From contig NZ_SLWY01000016.1 in the NCBI RefSeq assembly GCF_004341245.1, forward strand, positions 1 through 64,000: a stretch of 64,000 nucleotides of DNA. The letters run 5' to 3'. Below the pieces are notes generated by a model. That model did no database searches. It had not been told where the DNA came from and saw only the letters and a list, made by a program, of their open reading frames with translations. Each line of letters starts with the position of its first letter. Within the stretch, counting starts at the first letter, position 1. Below, piece by piece: positions 54,892 to 63,844 of this stretch. This stretch comes from Plasticicumulans lactativorans (GTDB lineage Bacteria; Pseudomonadota; Gammaproteobacteria; Competibacterales; Competibacteraceae). The position numbers and the translations under genes are program-made.

Positions 54892-56190
54892 GTGGACATC
54901 GCTCGCCTGAGCTCCCGAGACCCCGATTTCTGGCCGCGCCTGGAACGGCTGACGGCCTGGGAAGGCGTGTCGGAGCACGCGGTGGCCGACACGGTGCGCG
55001 AGATCGTCCACGCGGTGCGCACGCGTGGTGATGCCGCGCTGCTCGACTACACCGCGCGCTTCGACCGCTCGGGGGTGACGCGGGCGGCCGACCTGGAGAT
55101 CCCGCCGGCGCGCCTCGAACAGGCGCTGGCGGCCATCGCGCCCGCCGAGCGCGAGGCGCTGCAGCTCGCGGCGGCGCGCATCCGCAGCTATGCCGAACAC
55201 CAGAAGCTCGACTCGTGGCGCTACACCGAGGCCGACGGCACGGTGCTCGGGCAGCAGGTGACGCCGCTCGACCGCGTCGGGCTGTACGTGCCGGGCGGCA
55301 AGGCGGCGTATCCGTCGTCGGTGCTGATGAACGCGATCCCCGCCAAGGTCGCCGGGGTGCCGGAACTGGTGATGGTGGTGCCGACGCCGGGCGGCGAGGT
55401 CAACGAGCTCGTGCTCGCCGCCGCCGCGATCGCCGGCGTCGACCGCGTGTTCGCGATCGGCGGCGCGCAGGCCGTCGCCGCGCTCGCCTGGGGCACCGCC
55501 AGCGTGCCGCGGGTCGACAAGATCGTCGGTCCCGGCAACATCTACGTCGCCACCGCCAAGCGCATGGTGTTCGGCCAGGTCGGCATCGACATGATCGCCG
55601 GGCCGTCCGAGATCCTGGTGGTGTGCGACGGGCTGACCGACCCAGACTGGATCGCGATGGACCTGTTCTCGCAGGCCGAGCACGACGAGGACGCCCAGCC
55701 GATCCTGATCTCGCCCGACGCCGCCTTCCTCGACCGTGTGGCGGCGGCGGCGGCGCGGCTGCTGCCCGACATGGAACGGGCCGCCATCATCGAGGCCTCG
55801 CTGACCCGCCGGGCGGCGCTGATCCACGTCGGCGACCTCGCCGAGGCCGCCGACGTGGCCAATTTCATCGCGCCCGAGCACCTCGAACTCTCGGTGCAGG
55901 ACCCCGGGGCCCTGCTCGCGCAGATCCGCCATGCCGGGGCGATCTTCCTCGGCCGGCATACCGCCGAGGCGCTCGGCGACTACTGCGCCGGTCCCAACCA
56001 CGTGCTGCCGACGTCGCGGACCGCGCGCTTCTCGTCGCCGCTCGGGGTGTACGACTTCCAGAAACGCTCGAGCGTGATCTTCTGCTCGCCGGCCGGCGCC
56101 GCTGCGCTGGGGCGCACCGCGTCGGTGCTGGCGCGCGGCGAGGGCCTGACCGCGCACGCGCGCTCGGCCGAATACCGGGTGCGGGGCTAG
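54892..56190 (+). CDS. hisD: Histidinol dehydrogenase
   Basis: 432 residues from a GTG (an overlapping ATG at 54884 is out of frame). It has [59 protein letters not shown] and [29 protein letters not shown]. These contain the catalytic Glu/His and the zinc ligands. It oxidises histidinol to histidine in two NAD-dependent steps. It is the second gene of hisGDC. Confidence 0.95.
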   Translation: MDIARLSSRDPDFWPRLERLTAWEGVSEHAVADTVREIVHAVRTRGDAALLDYTARFDRSGVTRAADLEIPPARLEQALAAIAPAEREALQLAAARIRSYAEHQKLDSWRYTEADGTVLGQQVTPLDRVGLYVPGGKAAYPSSVLMNAIPAKVAGVPELVMVVPTPGGEVNELVLAAAAIAGVDRVFAIGGAQAVAALAWGTASVPRVDKIVGPGNIYVATAKRMVFGQVGIDMIAGPSEILVVCDGLTDPDWIAMDLFSQAEHDEDAQPILISPDAAFLDRVAAAAARLLPDMERAAIIEASLTRRAALIHVGDLAEAADVANFIAPEHLELSVQDPGALLAQIRHAGAIFLGRHTAEALGDYCAGPNHVLPTSRTARFSSPLGVYDFQKRSSVIFCSPAGAAALGRTASVLARGEGLTAHARSAEYRVRG

Positions 56191-56195
56191 CCGCG

Positions 56196-57263
56196 ATGGG
56201 CAATCGCTACTGGAGCCCGGTGGTGCACCGGCTGGTGCCCTATGTGCCGGGCGAACAGCCCAAGCTCGCCGAGCTGGTCAAGCTCAACACCAACGAGAAC
56301 CCCTATGGGCCGTCGCCGCGGGTGATCGCCGCGATCCAGGCCGAGCTGTCGGACGCGCTGCGGCTCTACCCGGACCCGAACGCCGAGCGGCTGAAGCAGG
56401 CGATCGCCGGGTATCACGGCCTGGCACCCGCGCAGGTCTTCGTCGGCAACGGTTCCGACGAGGTGCTCGCGCACGTGTTCCAGGCCTTCTTCCAGCAGCC
56501 GGCGCCGCTGCTGTTCCCCGACATCACCTACAGCTTCTACCCGGTGTACTGCGGCCTCTACGGCATCGAGTACACCACGCTGCCGCTCGCCGACGACTTC
56601 ACGCTGCGGGTGGCCGACTACCTGCGGCCCAACGGCGGCATCGTCTTCGCCAACCCGAATGCGCCGACCGGGCGCCTGCTCGCGCTCGCCGACATCGCCT
56701 GGCTGCTCGAGCGCAACCGCGACTCGGTGGTGGTGGTCGACGAGGCCTACGTCGACTTCGGCGGCGACAGCGCGATCGCGCTGGTGGCGCGCTACCCGAA
56801 CCTGCTGGTGACGCAGACGCTGTCGAAGTCGCGCTCGCTCGCGGGGCTGCGGGTGGGGCTCGCGATCGGCGATCCGGGCCTGATCGAGGCCCTGGAGCGG
56901 ATCAAGAACAGCTTCAATTCCTACCCACTGGACCGGCTCGCGATCGCCGGCGCGGTGGCCGCCTACGCCGATCGCGAGCACTTCGAGGCGACGCGGCAGG
57001 CGGTGATCGCGAGCCGCGAACGGCTGGCGGCGGACCTCGCCGGGCTCGGCTTCGAGGTGCTGCCGTCGGCGGCGAACTTCGTCTTCGCCCGCCACGCGCG
57101 TGCCGACGCCGCCGCGCTCGCCGCCGCGCTGCGCGCCCGGCACGTGATCGTGCGTCACTTCCGCCTGCCGCGCATCGAGCAGTTCCTGCGCATCACCATC
57201 GGCACGCCGGCGCAGAACGCGGCCCTGCTGGGCGCGCTCGTCGCCGCACTGGCGGAGCTCTGA
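56196..57263 (+). CDS. hisC: Histidinol-phosphate aminotransferase
   Basis: 355 residues. [13 protein letters not shown] starts the fold, [10 protein letters not shown] and [13 protein letters not shown] bind PLP, and the Schiff-base lysine K211 is in [14 protein letters not shown]. It transaminates imidazole-acetol phosphate. It lies 5 bp after hisD. The open frame upstream lies within hisD and was discarded. Confidence 0.95.
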   Translation: MGNRYWSPVVHRLVPYVPGEQPKLAELVKLNTNENPYGPSPRVIAAIQAELSDALRLYPDPNAERLKQAIAGYHGLAPAQVFVGNGSDEVLAHVFQAFFQQPAPLLFPDITYSFYPVYCGLYGIEYTTLPLADDFTLRVADYLRPNGGIVFANPNAPTGRLLALADIAWLLERNRDSVVVVDEAYVDFGGDSAIALVARYPNLLVTQTLSKSRSLAGLRVGLAIGDPGLIEALERIKNSFNSYPLDRLAIAGAVAAYADREHFEATRQAVIASRERLAADLAGLGFEVLPSAANFVFARHARADAAALAAALRARHVIVRHFRLPRIEQFLRITIGTPAQNAALLGALVAALAEL

Positions 57264-57265
57264 CG

Positions 57266-58027
57266 GTGGTGGCGCTGCGCGAGCTGGTCGCGTACACCGA
57301 CGAACTCCTCGCCGCCGGCGCCTTCAGCGACTACTGCCCGAACGGCCTGCAGGTGGAAGGGCGGACCGAGGTGCGGCGCATCGTCGGCGGCGTGACCGCG
57401 AGCCAGGCGCTGCTCGACGCGGCCGTGCGCGACGGCGCCGACGCCGTGCTGGTGCACCACGGCTACTTCTGGAAGGGCGAGAGCCCGTGCGTGACCGGCA
57501 TGAAGCGCCGGCGCCTGGCCACACTGCTGGCGCACGAGCTGAGCCTGATCGCCTATCACCTGCCGCTCGACGCGCACCCGGCGCTCGGTAACAACGCCCG
57601 GCTCGGCGCGGAACTCGGCTTCAGGATCACCGGCACGCTGGGCGGCTCCGCGCGCACGCCCGGTCTGGTGATGGTGGGAGAACTCGATGCGCCGATGGAC
57701 GGGGCAAGGCTCGCCGCGCGCATCGAGACACGGCTCGGCCGCGTGCCCCTGCACGTGGCCGGCGCGCAGACGCCGATCCGGCGCATCGCCTGGTGCACCG
57801 GCGGCGGGCAGGGCTACATTGAGGTGGCGGTGGCGGCGGGCGTGGATGCCTACCTGAGCGGCGAGGTCTCGGAGCAGACGGTCCACGTCGCGCGCGAATG
57901 CGGCCTGCATTTCTTCGCCGCGGGCCACCATGCCACCGAGCGCTACGGTGTGCCCGCGCTCGGCGAGCACCTGGCCGTGCGCTTCGGCGTGGAGTTCCGT
58001 TTCATCGATCTGCCCAACCCGGCATGA
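57266..58027 (+). CDS. Nif3-like dinuclear-metal protein (DUF34/YbgI)
   Basis: 253 residues from a GTG 2 bases after the hisC stop. Metal-binding motifs are DAVLVHHGYFWKGE near residue 65, IAYHLPLDAHPALGNNARLG, and the C-terminal HFFAAGHHATERYGVPALGEHL. The family is conserved and often linked to GTP cyclohydrolase I-like chemistry or metal handling, but its reaction is not settled. It is co-transcribed with hisGDC by position. Confidence 0.88.
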   Translation: MVALRELVAYTDELLAAGAFSDYCPNGLQVEGRTEVRRIVGGVTASQALLDAAVRDGADAVLVHHGYFWKGESPCVTGMKRRRLATLLAHELSLIAYHLPLDAHPALGNNARLGAELGFRITGTLGGSARTPGLVMVGELDAPMDGARLAARIETRLGRVPLHVAGAQTPIRRIAWCTGGGQGYIEVAVAAGVDAYLSGEVSEQTVHVARECGLHFFAAGHHATERYGVPALGEHLAVRFGVEFRFIDLPNPA

Positions 58028-58071
58028 GCGGAGCGGCGCACGGGCGTTCGGCTTGACCCGTCAGGTGACGT

Positions 58072-58077
58072 TATAAG
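58072..58077 (+). promoter_or_regulatory. Probable -10 element of petABC
   Basis: TATAAG at 58072-58077 lies in the 147-bp gap before petA. A TTGACC at 58053-58058 is only 13 bases upstream, too close for a standard sigma-70 pair, so the -35 remains uncertain. Confidence 0.35.
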
Positions 58078-58174
58078 AACATTCGCCGTTTAGTTGCGCC
58101 CGCAACACTGCCGTCACGCGCAACCGGAACGGCCCAATCTATCCCTGTATTTTCAGTGCGTTAGGAGAGTGCTC

Positions 58175-58774
58175 ATGAGTACGGCAGGTGGAGTCGACCT
58201 CGGCAGACGCCGTTTTCTGACCGCCACCGCCACCGTTGTCGGTGGCGTGGGCGCGGCGTTCGTCGCGGTTCCGTTCCTGAAGTCCTGGTCGCCGAGTGAA
58301 CGCGCCCAGGCCGCCGGTGCCCCCGTCGAAGCCGACATCAGCAAGCTCGAAGCCGGACAGATCATGACCGTCGAATGGCGGGGCAAGCCGGTCTGGCTGG
58401 TGCGGCGCACCAAGGCGATGCTCGACGCCCTGCCGACGCTCGACGGCCAGCTGCGTGACCCGAAGTCGACCGTGGTCGAGCAGCAGCCGGCTTATGCGAA
58501 GAACGAATTCCGCTCGATCAAGCCGGAACTGCTGGTGCTGGTCGGCATCTGCACGCACCTCGGCTGTTCGCCGACGTTCCGCCCGGACATCGCACCGGCC
58601 GACCTCGGCCCGGGCTGGAAGGGCGGCTTCTTCTGCCCCTGCCACGGCTCGCGCTTCGATCTGGCCGGCCGTGTGTTCCAGGGCGTGCCGGCACCGCTGA
58701 ACCTCGAAGTTCCACCTTACAAGTTCCTGAGCGATACCCGCCTGATCGTGGGCGTCGGCACGGAGGGCGCGTAA
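58175..58774 (+). CDS. petA: Ubiquinol-cytochrome c reductase iron-sulfur (Rieske) subunit
   Basis: 199 residues. A twin-arginine-type start ([28 protein letters not shown]) provides the membrane anchor. The [2Fe-2S] ligands lie in CTHLGC (C126, H128, C131) and CPCHGS (C154, C156, H157). It passes electrons from ubiquinol to cytochrome c1. AGGAGA 8 bases before ATG 58175 fixes the start. Its stop overlaps the petB ATG by one base. Confidence 0.96.
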   Translation: MSTAGGVDLGRRRFLTATATVVGGVGAAFVAVPFLKSWSPSERAQAAGAPVEADISKLEAGQIMTVEWRGKPVWLVRRTKAMLDALPTLDGQLRDPKSTVVEQQPAYAKNEFRSIKPELLVLVGICTHLGCSPTFRPDIAPADLGPGWKGGFFCPCHGSRFDLAGRVFQGVPAPLNLEVPPYKFLSDTRLIVGVGTEGA

Positions 58775-60009
58775 TGGCCAGCAATCATCCGGGTACCACC
58801 GGCCTCATGGGCTGGATCGATTCGCGACTGGCCGTCACGAATGCGATCCGCGCCCATCTGACCGAGTACTACGCACCGAAGAACTTCAATTTCTGGTACT
58901 TCTTCGGCTCGCTCGCGCTGCTCGTGCTGGTCAACCAGATCCTCACCGGCATCTGGCTGACGATGAGCTACAAGCCGTCGGCGGCGGAGGCGTTCGCCTC
59001 GGTCGAATACATCATGCGCGACGTCGAGTACGGCTGGCTGATCCGCTACATGCACTCGACCGGGGCGTCGGCGTTCTTCATCGTCGTCTACCTGCACATG
59101 TTCCGGGGCCTGATGTACGGCTCCTACAAGCAGCCGCGCGAACTGATCTGGATCTTCGGCGTGCTGATCTTCCTCGCCCTGATGGCCGAGGCCTTCATGG
59201 GTTACCTGCTGCCCTGGGGGCAGATGTCGTACTGGGGCGCGCAGGTGATCATCTCGCTGTTCGGCGCGATTCCCGGCATCGGTCCCGACCTGTCGCTGTG
59301 GATCCGCGGCGATTACGTCGTCTCGGACGCGACGCTCAACCGCTTCTTCTCGCTGCACGTGATCGCGCTGCCGCTGGTGATCCTGGGCCTGGTCGTCGCC
59401 CACATCCTGGCGCTGCATGAGGTCGGCTCGAACAACCCCGACGGCGTCGAGATCAAGAAGTTCAAGGATGCGGACGGCAAGCCGCTGGACGGCATCCCCT
59501 TCCATCCGTACTACACCGTCAAGGATCTGGTCGGCGTCGCCGTGTTCCTGATCTTCTTCTGCGCCATCATCTTCTTCGCGCCGGAGATGGGCGGCTACTT
59601 CCTCGAGCATCCGAACTTCGATCCGGCCGATCCGCTGAAGACCCCGCCGCACATCGCCCCCGTGTGGTACTTCACGCCCTACTACGCGATCCTGCGCGCC
59701 GTGCCGGACAAGCTGCTCGGCGTGATGGCAATGGGCGGTGCGATCGTCGTCATGTTCTTCCTGCCGTGGCTCGATCGCAGCCCGGTCAAGTCGATCCGCT
59801 ACCGCGGCCCGCTGTCCAAGGCGGCGCTGGCGGCATTCGTCGTGGCGTTCATCATCCTCGGCTATCTGGGGGCGCTGGCGCCCAGTCCGGGACGCACGCT
59901 GCTGTCGCAGGTCTGCTCGGTGGTGTACTTCGCCTTCTTCCTGCTGATGCCGATCTACACCTCGATCGACTCGACCAAGCCGGTTCCGGAAAGGGTGACG
60001 TCCAAATGA
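58774..60009 (+). CDS. petB: Cytochrome b subunit of the bc1 complex
   Basis: 411 residues with about eight membrane helices. Haem-binding histidines are in YMHSTGASAFFIVVYLHMFRG and LNRFFSLHVIALPLVILGLVVAHILALHE. The quinol-oxidation motif is APEMGGYF (PE-type) with WYFTPYYAILRAVP after it. It is the redox core of complex III in the inner membrane. The gene overlaps petA by one base and petC by 4 bp. Confidence 0.96.
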   Translation: MASNHPGTTGLMGWIDSRLAVTNAIRAHLTEYYAPKNFNFWYFFGSLALLVLVNQILTGIWLTMSYKPSAAEAFASVEYIMRDVEYGWLIRYMHSTGASAFFIVVYLHMFRGLMYGSYKQPRELIWIFGVLIFLALMAEAFMGYLLPWGQMSYWGAQVIISLFGAIPGIGPDLSLWIRGDYVVSDATLNRFFSLHVIALPLVILGLVVAHILALHEVGSNNPDGVEIKKFKDADGKPLDGIPFHPYYTVKDLVGVAVFLIFFCAIIFFAPEMGGYFLEHPNFDPADPLKTPPHIAPVWYFTPYYAILRAVPDKLLGVMAMGGAIVVMFFLPWLDRSPVKSIRYRGPLSKAALAAFVVAFIILGYLGALAPSPGRTLLSQVCSVVYFAFFLLMPIYTSIDSTKPVPERVTSK

Positions 60010-60749
60010 GAAAGCTGATCATCGCGATGGTCTTCGCGGCCCTGCCCGGCTTGGTCGTCGCCGCTGGCGGTGAGGGGTATCCGCTCGAGAAGGCGGACGT
60101 CGACGTGAGCAACAAGGCCTCGCTGCAGCGCGGCGCGAAGCTCTTCGTCAACTACTGCATGGGCTGCCACTCGGCGGAGCATCAGCGCTACAACCGCCTG
60201 GCACGCGACATCGGGCTCAGTGACGAACAGGTCCGCGACAACCTGATCTTCACCGGCGCCAAGGTCGGCGAGCAGATGAAGAACGCCATGCCGAAGAAGG
60301 ATGCGAAGAAGTGGTTCGGCGCCACCCCGCCCGATCTGACCCTGATCGCGCGCTCGCGCGGGGCCGACTACCTCTACACCTACCTGAAGACCTTCTACAT
60401 CGACGAGAGCCGGCCGTGGGGCGTGAACAACGCCGCGTTTCCGCTGGTCGGCATGCCGCACGTGCTGTGGGAACTGCAGGGCTGGCAGAAGGCCGTCGTC
60501 GAGACGCACAAGGATGCGGAGGGCAACGAGCGTTCGGTGATCACCGGCTTCGAGATCGTCAAGCCGGGCTCGATGAGCGGGCCCGAGTTCGACAAGGCGA
60601 TGCGGGATCTCGTCAACTTCCTCGTCTACGTTGCCGAGCCCATCCAGCTCGAGCGCACGCGCATCGGCGTGTGGGTGATCGCGTTCCTGATCCTGCTCAC
60701 CGTTGTCTTCTACCTCCTGAAAAAGGAATATTGGAAGGACGTGCATTGA
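60006..60749 (+). CDS. petC: Cytochrome c1
   Basis: 247 residues. A signal peptide ends in LVVAAGGEG. The haem-binding CMGCH is at 51-55 and a methionine ligand is probably in FPLVGMPHVLWELQG. A C-terminal membrane anchor (GVWVIAFLILLTVVFYLLKKEYW) holds it on the periplasmic face. It delivers electrons to soluble cytochrome c. A strong inverted repeat lies between its stop and sspA. Confidence 0.96.
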   Translation: MRKLIIAMVFAALPGLVVAAGGEGYPLEKADVDVSNKASLQRGAKLFVNYCMGCHSAEHQRYNRLARDIGLSDEQVRDNLIFTGAKVGEQMKNAMPKKDAKKWFGATPPDLTLIARSRGADYLYTYLKTFYIDESRPWGVNNAAFPLVGMPHVLWELQGWQKAVVETHKDAEGNERSVITGFEIVKPGSMSGPEFDKAMRDLVNFLVYVAEPIQLERTRIGVWVIAFLILLTVVFYLLKKEYWKDVH

Positions 60750-60759
60750 TCGGAACGGG

Positions 60760-60796
60760 CCGCCGCGGTGGGGTGGCGGCCCACCCACCGCGGCGG
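60760..60796. terminator. 13-bp perfect inverted repeat between petC and sspA
   Basis: CCGCCGCGGTGGG (60760-60772) and CCCACCGCGGCGG (60784-60796) flank an 11-base loop, starting 10 bases after the petC stop. No T-tract follows. It may attenuate read-through into sspAB or protect the pet mRNA 3' end. Confidence 0.5.
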
Positions 60797-60831
60797 GTCA
60801 TCCTCCCGCCGCACCGCTTCGGGGGGCGCTG

Positions 60832-61461
60832 ATGGCAGTTACCGCGGGTCGCCGTGCGGCGCTCACTCTCTACTCGGCCCCGAACTGCTGTGCCTGCCAC
60901 CGCACGCGGCTGGTCGCGCTCGAAAAGGGGCTCGACGTCGACATCTGCTACGTCAGCCCGTCGGCGCCGGTGCCCCAGGAGCTGCTCGACGTCAATCCGG
61001 CGGCGTCCCTGCCGACCCTGGTCGACCGGGATGTGGTGCTCTACAACGATCGCGTGATCATCGAGTATCTCGACGAGCGTTACCCGCACCCGATGCTGCT
61101 CAAGGCCGATCCGGTCGGCCGCGCCAAGCAGCGTCTGGCGCTCAGCCGGATCGAAAGCGAGTGGTGTGCCCTGCTGCCGCGCTTCAACCGCGCCAATCGC
61201 GAGGAGCGCGATCTCGCGCGGGCGACGCTGCGCCAGCAGTTGATCGACAGTACGTCGGTATTCGCGGCCAAGCCCTTCTTTCTCGGCGACGAGTTCAGCC
61301 TGCTCGACGCCACGCTGGCCCCGGTGCTGTGGCGGCTGCCCCAGTACGAGATCGAGCTGCCCGCCGAGGCGCAGGCGGTGACCGATTATGCCGAGCGCCT
61401 GTTTTCCCGCCCTGCGTTTCGCGCCAGCCTGAGCGCGATCGAATCCGAAATGCGGGCCTGA
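60832..61461 (+). CDS. sspA: Stringent starvation protein A
   Basis: 209 residues, a glutathione-transferase fold. The thioredoxin-like N-terminus is LTLYSAPNCCACHRTRLVALEKGLDVDICYV, followed by NPAASLPTLVDRDVVLYNDRVIIEYLDERYPHP and a helical C-terminal domain. SspA binds RNA polymerase and alters promoter choice under starvation. It precedes sspB, as in most beta- and gammaproteobacteria. Confidence 0.92.
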   Translation: MAVTAGRRAALTLYSAPNCCACHRTRLVALEKGLDVDICYVSPSAPVPQELLDVNPAASLPTLVDRDVVLYNDRVIIEYLDERYPHPMLLKADPVGRAKQRLALSRIESEWCALLPRFNRANREERDLARATLRQQLIDSTSVFAAKPFFLGDEFSLLDATLAPVLWRLPQYEIELPAEAQAVTDYAERLFSRPAFRASLSAIESEMRA

Positions 61462-61514
61462 TGCTGCCCGCGCGCCCTGTGGCGCCGGCAGCGGGCCGCG
61501 ATCCGAGCCCCCAA

Positions 61515-61895
61515 ATGACGTCCAACCGCCCCTATCTGATCCGCGCCCTCTACGAGTGGATACTCGATAACGACCTGACCCCCCACATGCTCGTCAACGC
61601 TGAAGCGGCCGGCGTCGACGTTCCGCCACAGCACGTGCACGAGGGGCGCATCGTGCTGAACGTGAGCCCGACGGCGGTGCAGACGCTGCAACTGGGCAAT
61701 GACTGGATCGAATTCAGTGCCCGCTTCGGCGGCGTCGCACGTCAGGTGCGGGTGCCGGTCGGTGCGGTGATGGCCATCTATGCGCGTGAGAATGGCCAGG
61801 GGACGGCGTTCCCGGAAGAGCCGGGGGACGAGCCGCCCCCGCCCCCGTCACAACCCGAGCGCAGCAAGCGGCCGGCGCTGAAGATCGTGAAATAG
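61515..61895 (+). CDS. sspB: ClpXP adaptor SspB
   Basis: 126 residues. The core is RPYLIRALYEWILDNDLTPHMLVNAEAAGVDVPPQHVHEGRIVLNVSPTAVQTLQLGNDWIEFSARFGG. A flexible acidic/Pro linker follows, and the C-terminal RPALKIVK motif docks on the ClpX zinc domain. It tethers ssrA-tagged proteins to ClpXP. It starts 53 bp after sspA. Confidence 0.94.
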   Translation: MTSNRPYLIRALYEWILDNDLTPHMLVNAEAAGVDVPPQHVHEGRIVLNVSPTAVQTLQLGNDWIEFSARFGGVARQVRVPVGAVMAIYARENGQGTAFPEEPGDEPPPPPSQPERSKRPALKIVK

Positions 61896-61912
61896 GCCGC
61901 CGGTGCGGCGGC
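61896..61912. terminator. Short hairpin at the end of sspB
   Basis: GCCGCC (61896-61901) pairs with GGCGGC (61907-61912) over a 5-base loop, directly after the sspB stop and before the convergent BON-domain gene. There is no T-tract. Confidence 0.3.
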
Positions 61913-61925
61913 AGCGCTCCCGGCC

Positions 61926-62510
61926 TCAGTCCATGTATTCGAAGAGGCGGACGACGCGCTGTACGCCGCTCACGCGGCGCACGCTGCGGGTCACGCTCTC
62001 GGCTTCGCTCTGACGCACCAGGCCCATCAGGTAGACGATGCCGCGTTCGGTGACGACCTTGACCCGCGTCGGGTCGAAATCCCGGATGCCGTCCACTTCC
62101 AGCAGGGCCGACTTGACCTTGGTGGTGATCCACGTATCGCTGCTGCGGCTGCCCAACGAACTGTTGGAGGCCACGGCGAGTTCGTTGAAGACGCTGCGTA
62201 CTTCGGCGACGTTGCCGACGATGCTTTCGGCCCGCGCGCGCGAGGCCTGATCCGGCACCTCACCGCTGAGCAGCACGACCCGGTTGTAGCTGGTGACGTT
62301 GATGTGCGCGCGGCCGTTGAGGCCGGCGCGATCGAGGTCGCCGACGGACTTGGTTTCGATGCTCTCGTCCTCGACGACGGTGCCTGCGGTACGGCGATCG
62401 TGCGCGACGCTGACCGCGGTGGCGGCGCCACCGACGAACAGGCCCGCACAGCCGCCGAGCAGCGGCGCACAGGCGAGAGCGATCAGGGCGGAGCGGGTGA
62501 GGGGCTTCAT
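61926..62510 (-). CDS. BON-domain outer-membrane lipoprotein (DolP-like)
   Basis: 194 residues. The lipoprotein signal ends in LLGGCAGL, with the lipidated Cys at about 21. Two BON domains follow. The first has VTSYNRVVLLSGEVPDQASRARAESIVGNVAEVRSVFNEL. The second has RVKVVTERGIVYLMGLVRQSEAESVTRSVRRVSGVQRVVRLFEY. The family (YraP/DolP) supports outer-membrane integrity and lipoprotein assembly. Its linkage to yraN and rsmI matches the yra-region order of other proteobacteria. Confidence 0.88.
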   Translation of the reverse strand: MKPLTRSALIALACAPLLGGCAGLFVGGAATAVSVAHDRRTAGTVVEDESIETKSVGDLDRAGLNGRAHINVTSYNRVVLLSGEVPDQASRARAESIVGNVAEVRSVFNELAVASNSSLGSRSSDTWITTKVKSALLEVDGIRDFDPTRVKVVTERGIVYLMGLVRQSEAESVTRSVRRVSGVQRVVRLFEYMD

Positions 62511-62536
62511 GTCCGGTGTCCTCGGCGTGAGCTGGG

Positions 62537-62941
62537 TCAGGCGGAAAAGGCGTCGCGGATCCATTCGAGTCGCGCTTCGCAGGGGCCGGGGGTGATGGCG
62601 ATCACGTCGAAACGGCAACCGGCGCGATGCGGGTGCTGCACGAGGTAGTACTGCGCGGCGCGGATCAGGCGTTGCTGCTTGCTGCGGGTGACCGACTCCG
62701 CCGGGCTGCCGAAGCCGGCATCGCGGCGGCGGCGCACCTCGACGAAGACGAGGCAGTCGCCGTCGAGCATGACGATATCGAGTTCCCCGACGGGGTAACG
62801 CACATTGCGCGCGACGAGACGCAGCCCCTGTCCTTCGAGGTAGTGCAGGGCCTGGTCTTCGCCGACACGGCCCCGCCGCTGTGCGGGGCTGAGGTTCTCG
62901 GCGCCCGGATCGTTGTGTCCCGGGGGCTTTCTTGCAGCCAA
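62537..62941 (-). CDS. YraN/UPF0102 endonuclease-like protein
   Basis: 134 residues if read from the TTG at 62941; no ATG exists before the domain. The fold is a restriction-endonuclease-like core with GRVGEDQALHYLEGQGLRLVARNVRYPVGELDIVMLDGDCLVFVEVRRRRD, including the D...ExK-like region where the Lys is Arg. Function is unproven; a role in DNA repair has been suggested for the family. It is divergent from rsmI with only 13 bp between their starts. Confidence 0.85.
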   Translation of the reverse strand: MAARKPPGHNDPGAENLSPAQRRGRVGEDQALHYLEGQGLRLVARNVRYPVGELDIVMLDGDCLVFVEVRRRRDAGFGSPAESVTRSKQQRLIRAAQYYLVQHPHRAGCRFDVIAITPGPCEARLEWIRDAFSA

Positions 62942-62954
62942 GGGTGAGAGTCCG

Positions 62955-63821
62955 GTGTCCTTACAGTCCGCCGCTTTATACGTGGTCGCCACGCCGATAG
63001 GCAACTTGCAGGACCTGAGTCCGCGGGCGCGGGAGGTGCTGTCGCAGGTCGATCTCGTCGCTGCCGAGGACACGCGCCACACGCGCCAGTTGTTTCGCCA
63101 CTTCGGCATCGATACGCCGTTGACCGCGGTGCACGAGCACAACGAGCGCGAGCGGGTGCCCGAACTGCTCGCCGAACTGGCCGCCGGTCGTCGGCTCGCC
63201 CTGGTGTCCGACGCCGGCACTCCGCTGGTTTCGGACCCCGGCTTCAGGCTGGTACGGGCGGCGCGTCTGGCGGGCTACCGCGTCATCGCCGTACCGGGCC
63301 CGAGCAGTCTGCTGGCCGCCTTGTCGGTCGCCGGCTTGCCGACCGATCGCTTCGTGTTCGAAGGTTTCCTGCCGGCCAAGCCGGCGGCGCGGCGGGCGCG
63401 ACTGGCGGCGCTGGCAGCCGAAACCCGCACGCTGGTCTTCTTCGAGTCCAGCCATCGCATCGCCGAGTGCCTCGCCGACATGCGCGCGGCGTTCGGCGAC
63501 GCGCGCGAGGCCGTCGTCGCGCGCGAGTTGACCAAGCTCTTCGAGGAATTGCTGGGAGGGACGCTCGCCGAGGTCGAGGCGGGCGTGGCGGCCGATGCCA
63601 ACCGGCGCCGGGGCGAGTTCGTCGTGATGCTGCAGGGGGCCGAGGCGCGCGACGAGCAGGCGCCCGATGCCGAGGTCGAGCGCGTGCTGGCCATCCTGCT
63701 CGACGAGGTACCGGTCAAGCAGGCGGTGAGCCTGGCGGCCCGCCTCACCGGGCGGCGCAAGAACGCGCTGTATGCGCTCGCCACGTCTATTGCGGCGCAC
63801 AAAAAGGTTGTCATCGAGTGA
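62955..63821 (+). CDS. rsmI: 16S rRNA 2'-O-ribose methyltransferase RsmI
   Basis: 288 residues from a GTG. The tetrapyrrole-methylase fold has LYVVATPIGNLQDLSPRAREVLSQVDLVAAEDTRHT, LVSDAGTPLVSDPGFRLVRAA and PGPSSLLAALSVAGLPTDRFVFEGFLPAK. It methylates C1402 of 16S rRNA in the decoding centre. Length matches E. coli RsmI (286). Another in-frame GTG lies upstream, but it would overlap yraN. The rnpB promoter lies within its 3' end. Confidence 0.94.
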   Translation: MSLQSAALYVVATPIGNLQDLSPRAREVLSQVDLVAAEDTRHTRQLFRHFGIDTPLTAVHEHNERERVPELLAELAAGRRLALVSDAGTPLVSDPGFRLVRAARLAGYRVIAVPGPSSLLAALSVAGLPTDRFVFEGFLPAKPAARRARLAALAAETRTLVFFESSHRIAECLADMRAAFGDAREAVVARELTKLFEELLGGTLAEVEAGVAADANRRRGEFVVMLQGAEARDEQAPDAEVERVLAILLDEVPVKQAVSLAARLTGRRKNALYALATSIAAHKKVVIE

Positions 63822-63836
63822 CGCCGGGCACACAAT
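63808..63836 (+). promoter_or_regulatory. Promoter of the RNase P RNA gene
   Basis: TTGTCA (63808-63813), 17 bases, then CACAAT (63831-63836) form a sigma-70 pair. The predicted start at 63845 is 8 bases beyond the -10. That is exactly where the conserved 5' end of the RNA begins. Confidence 0.7.
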
Positions 63837-63844
63837 CCGTGCCG

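Noticed and set aside
58053-58077. TTGACC plus TATAAG as a complete petABC promoter
   Set aside because: The spacer would be only 13 bases; only the -10-like hexamer was kept as a low-confidence feature.
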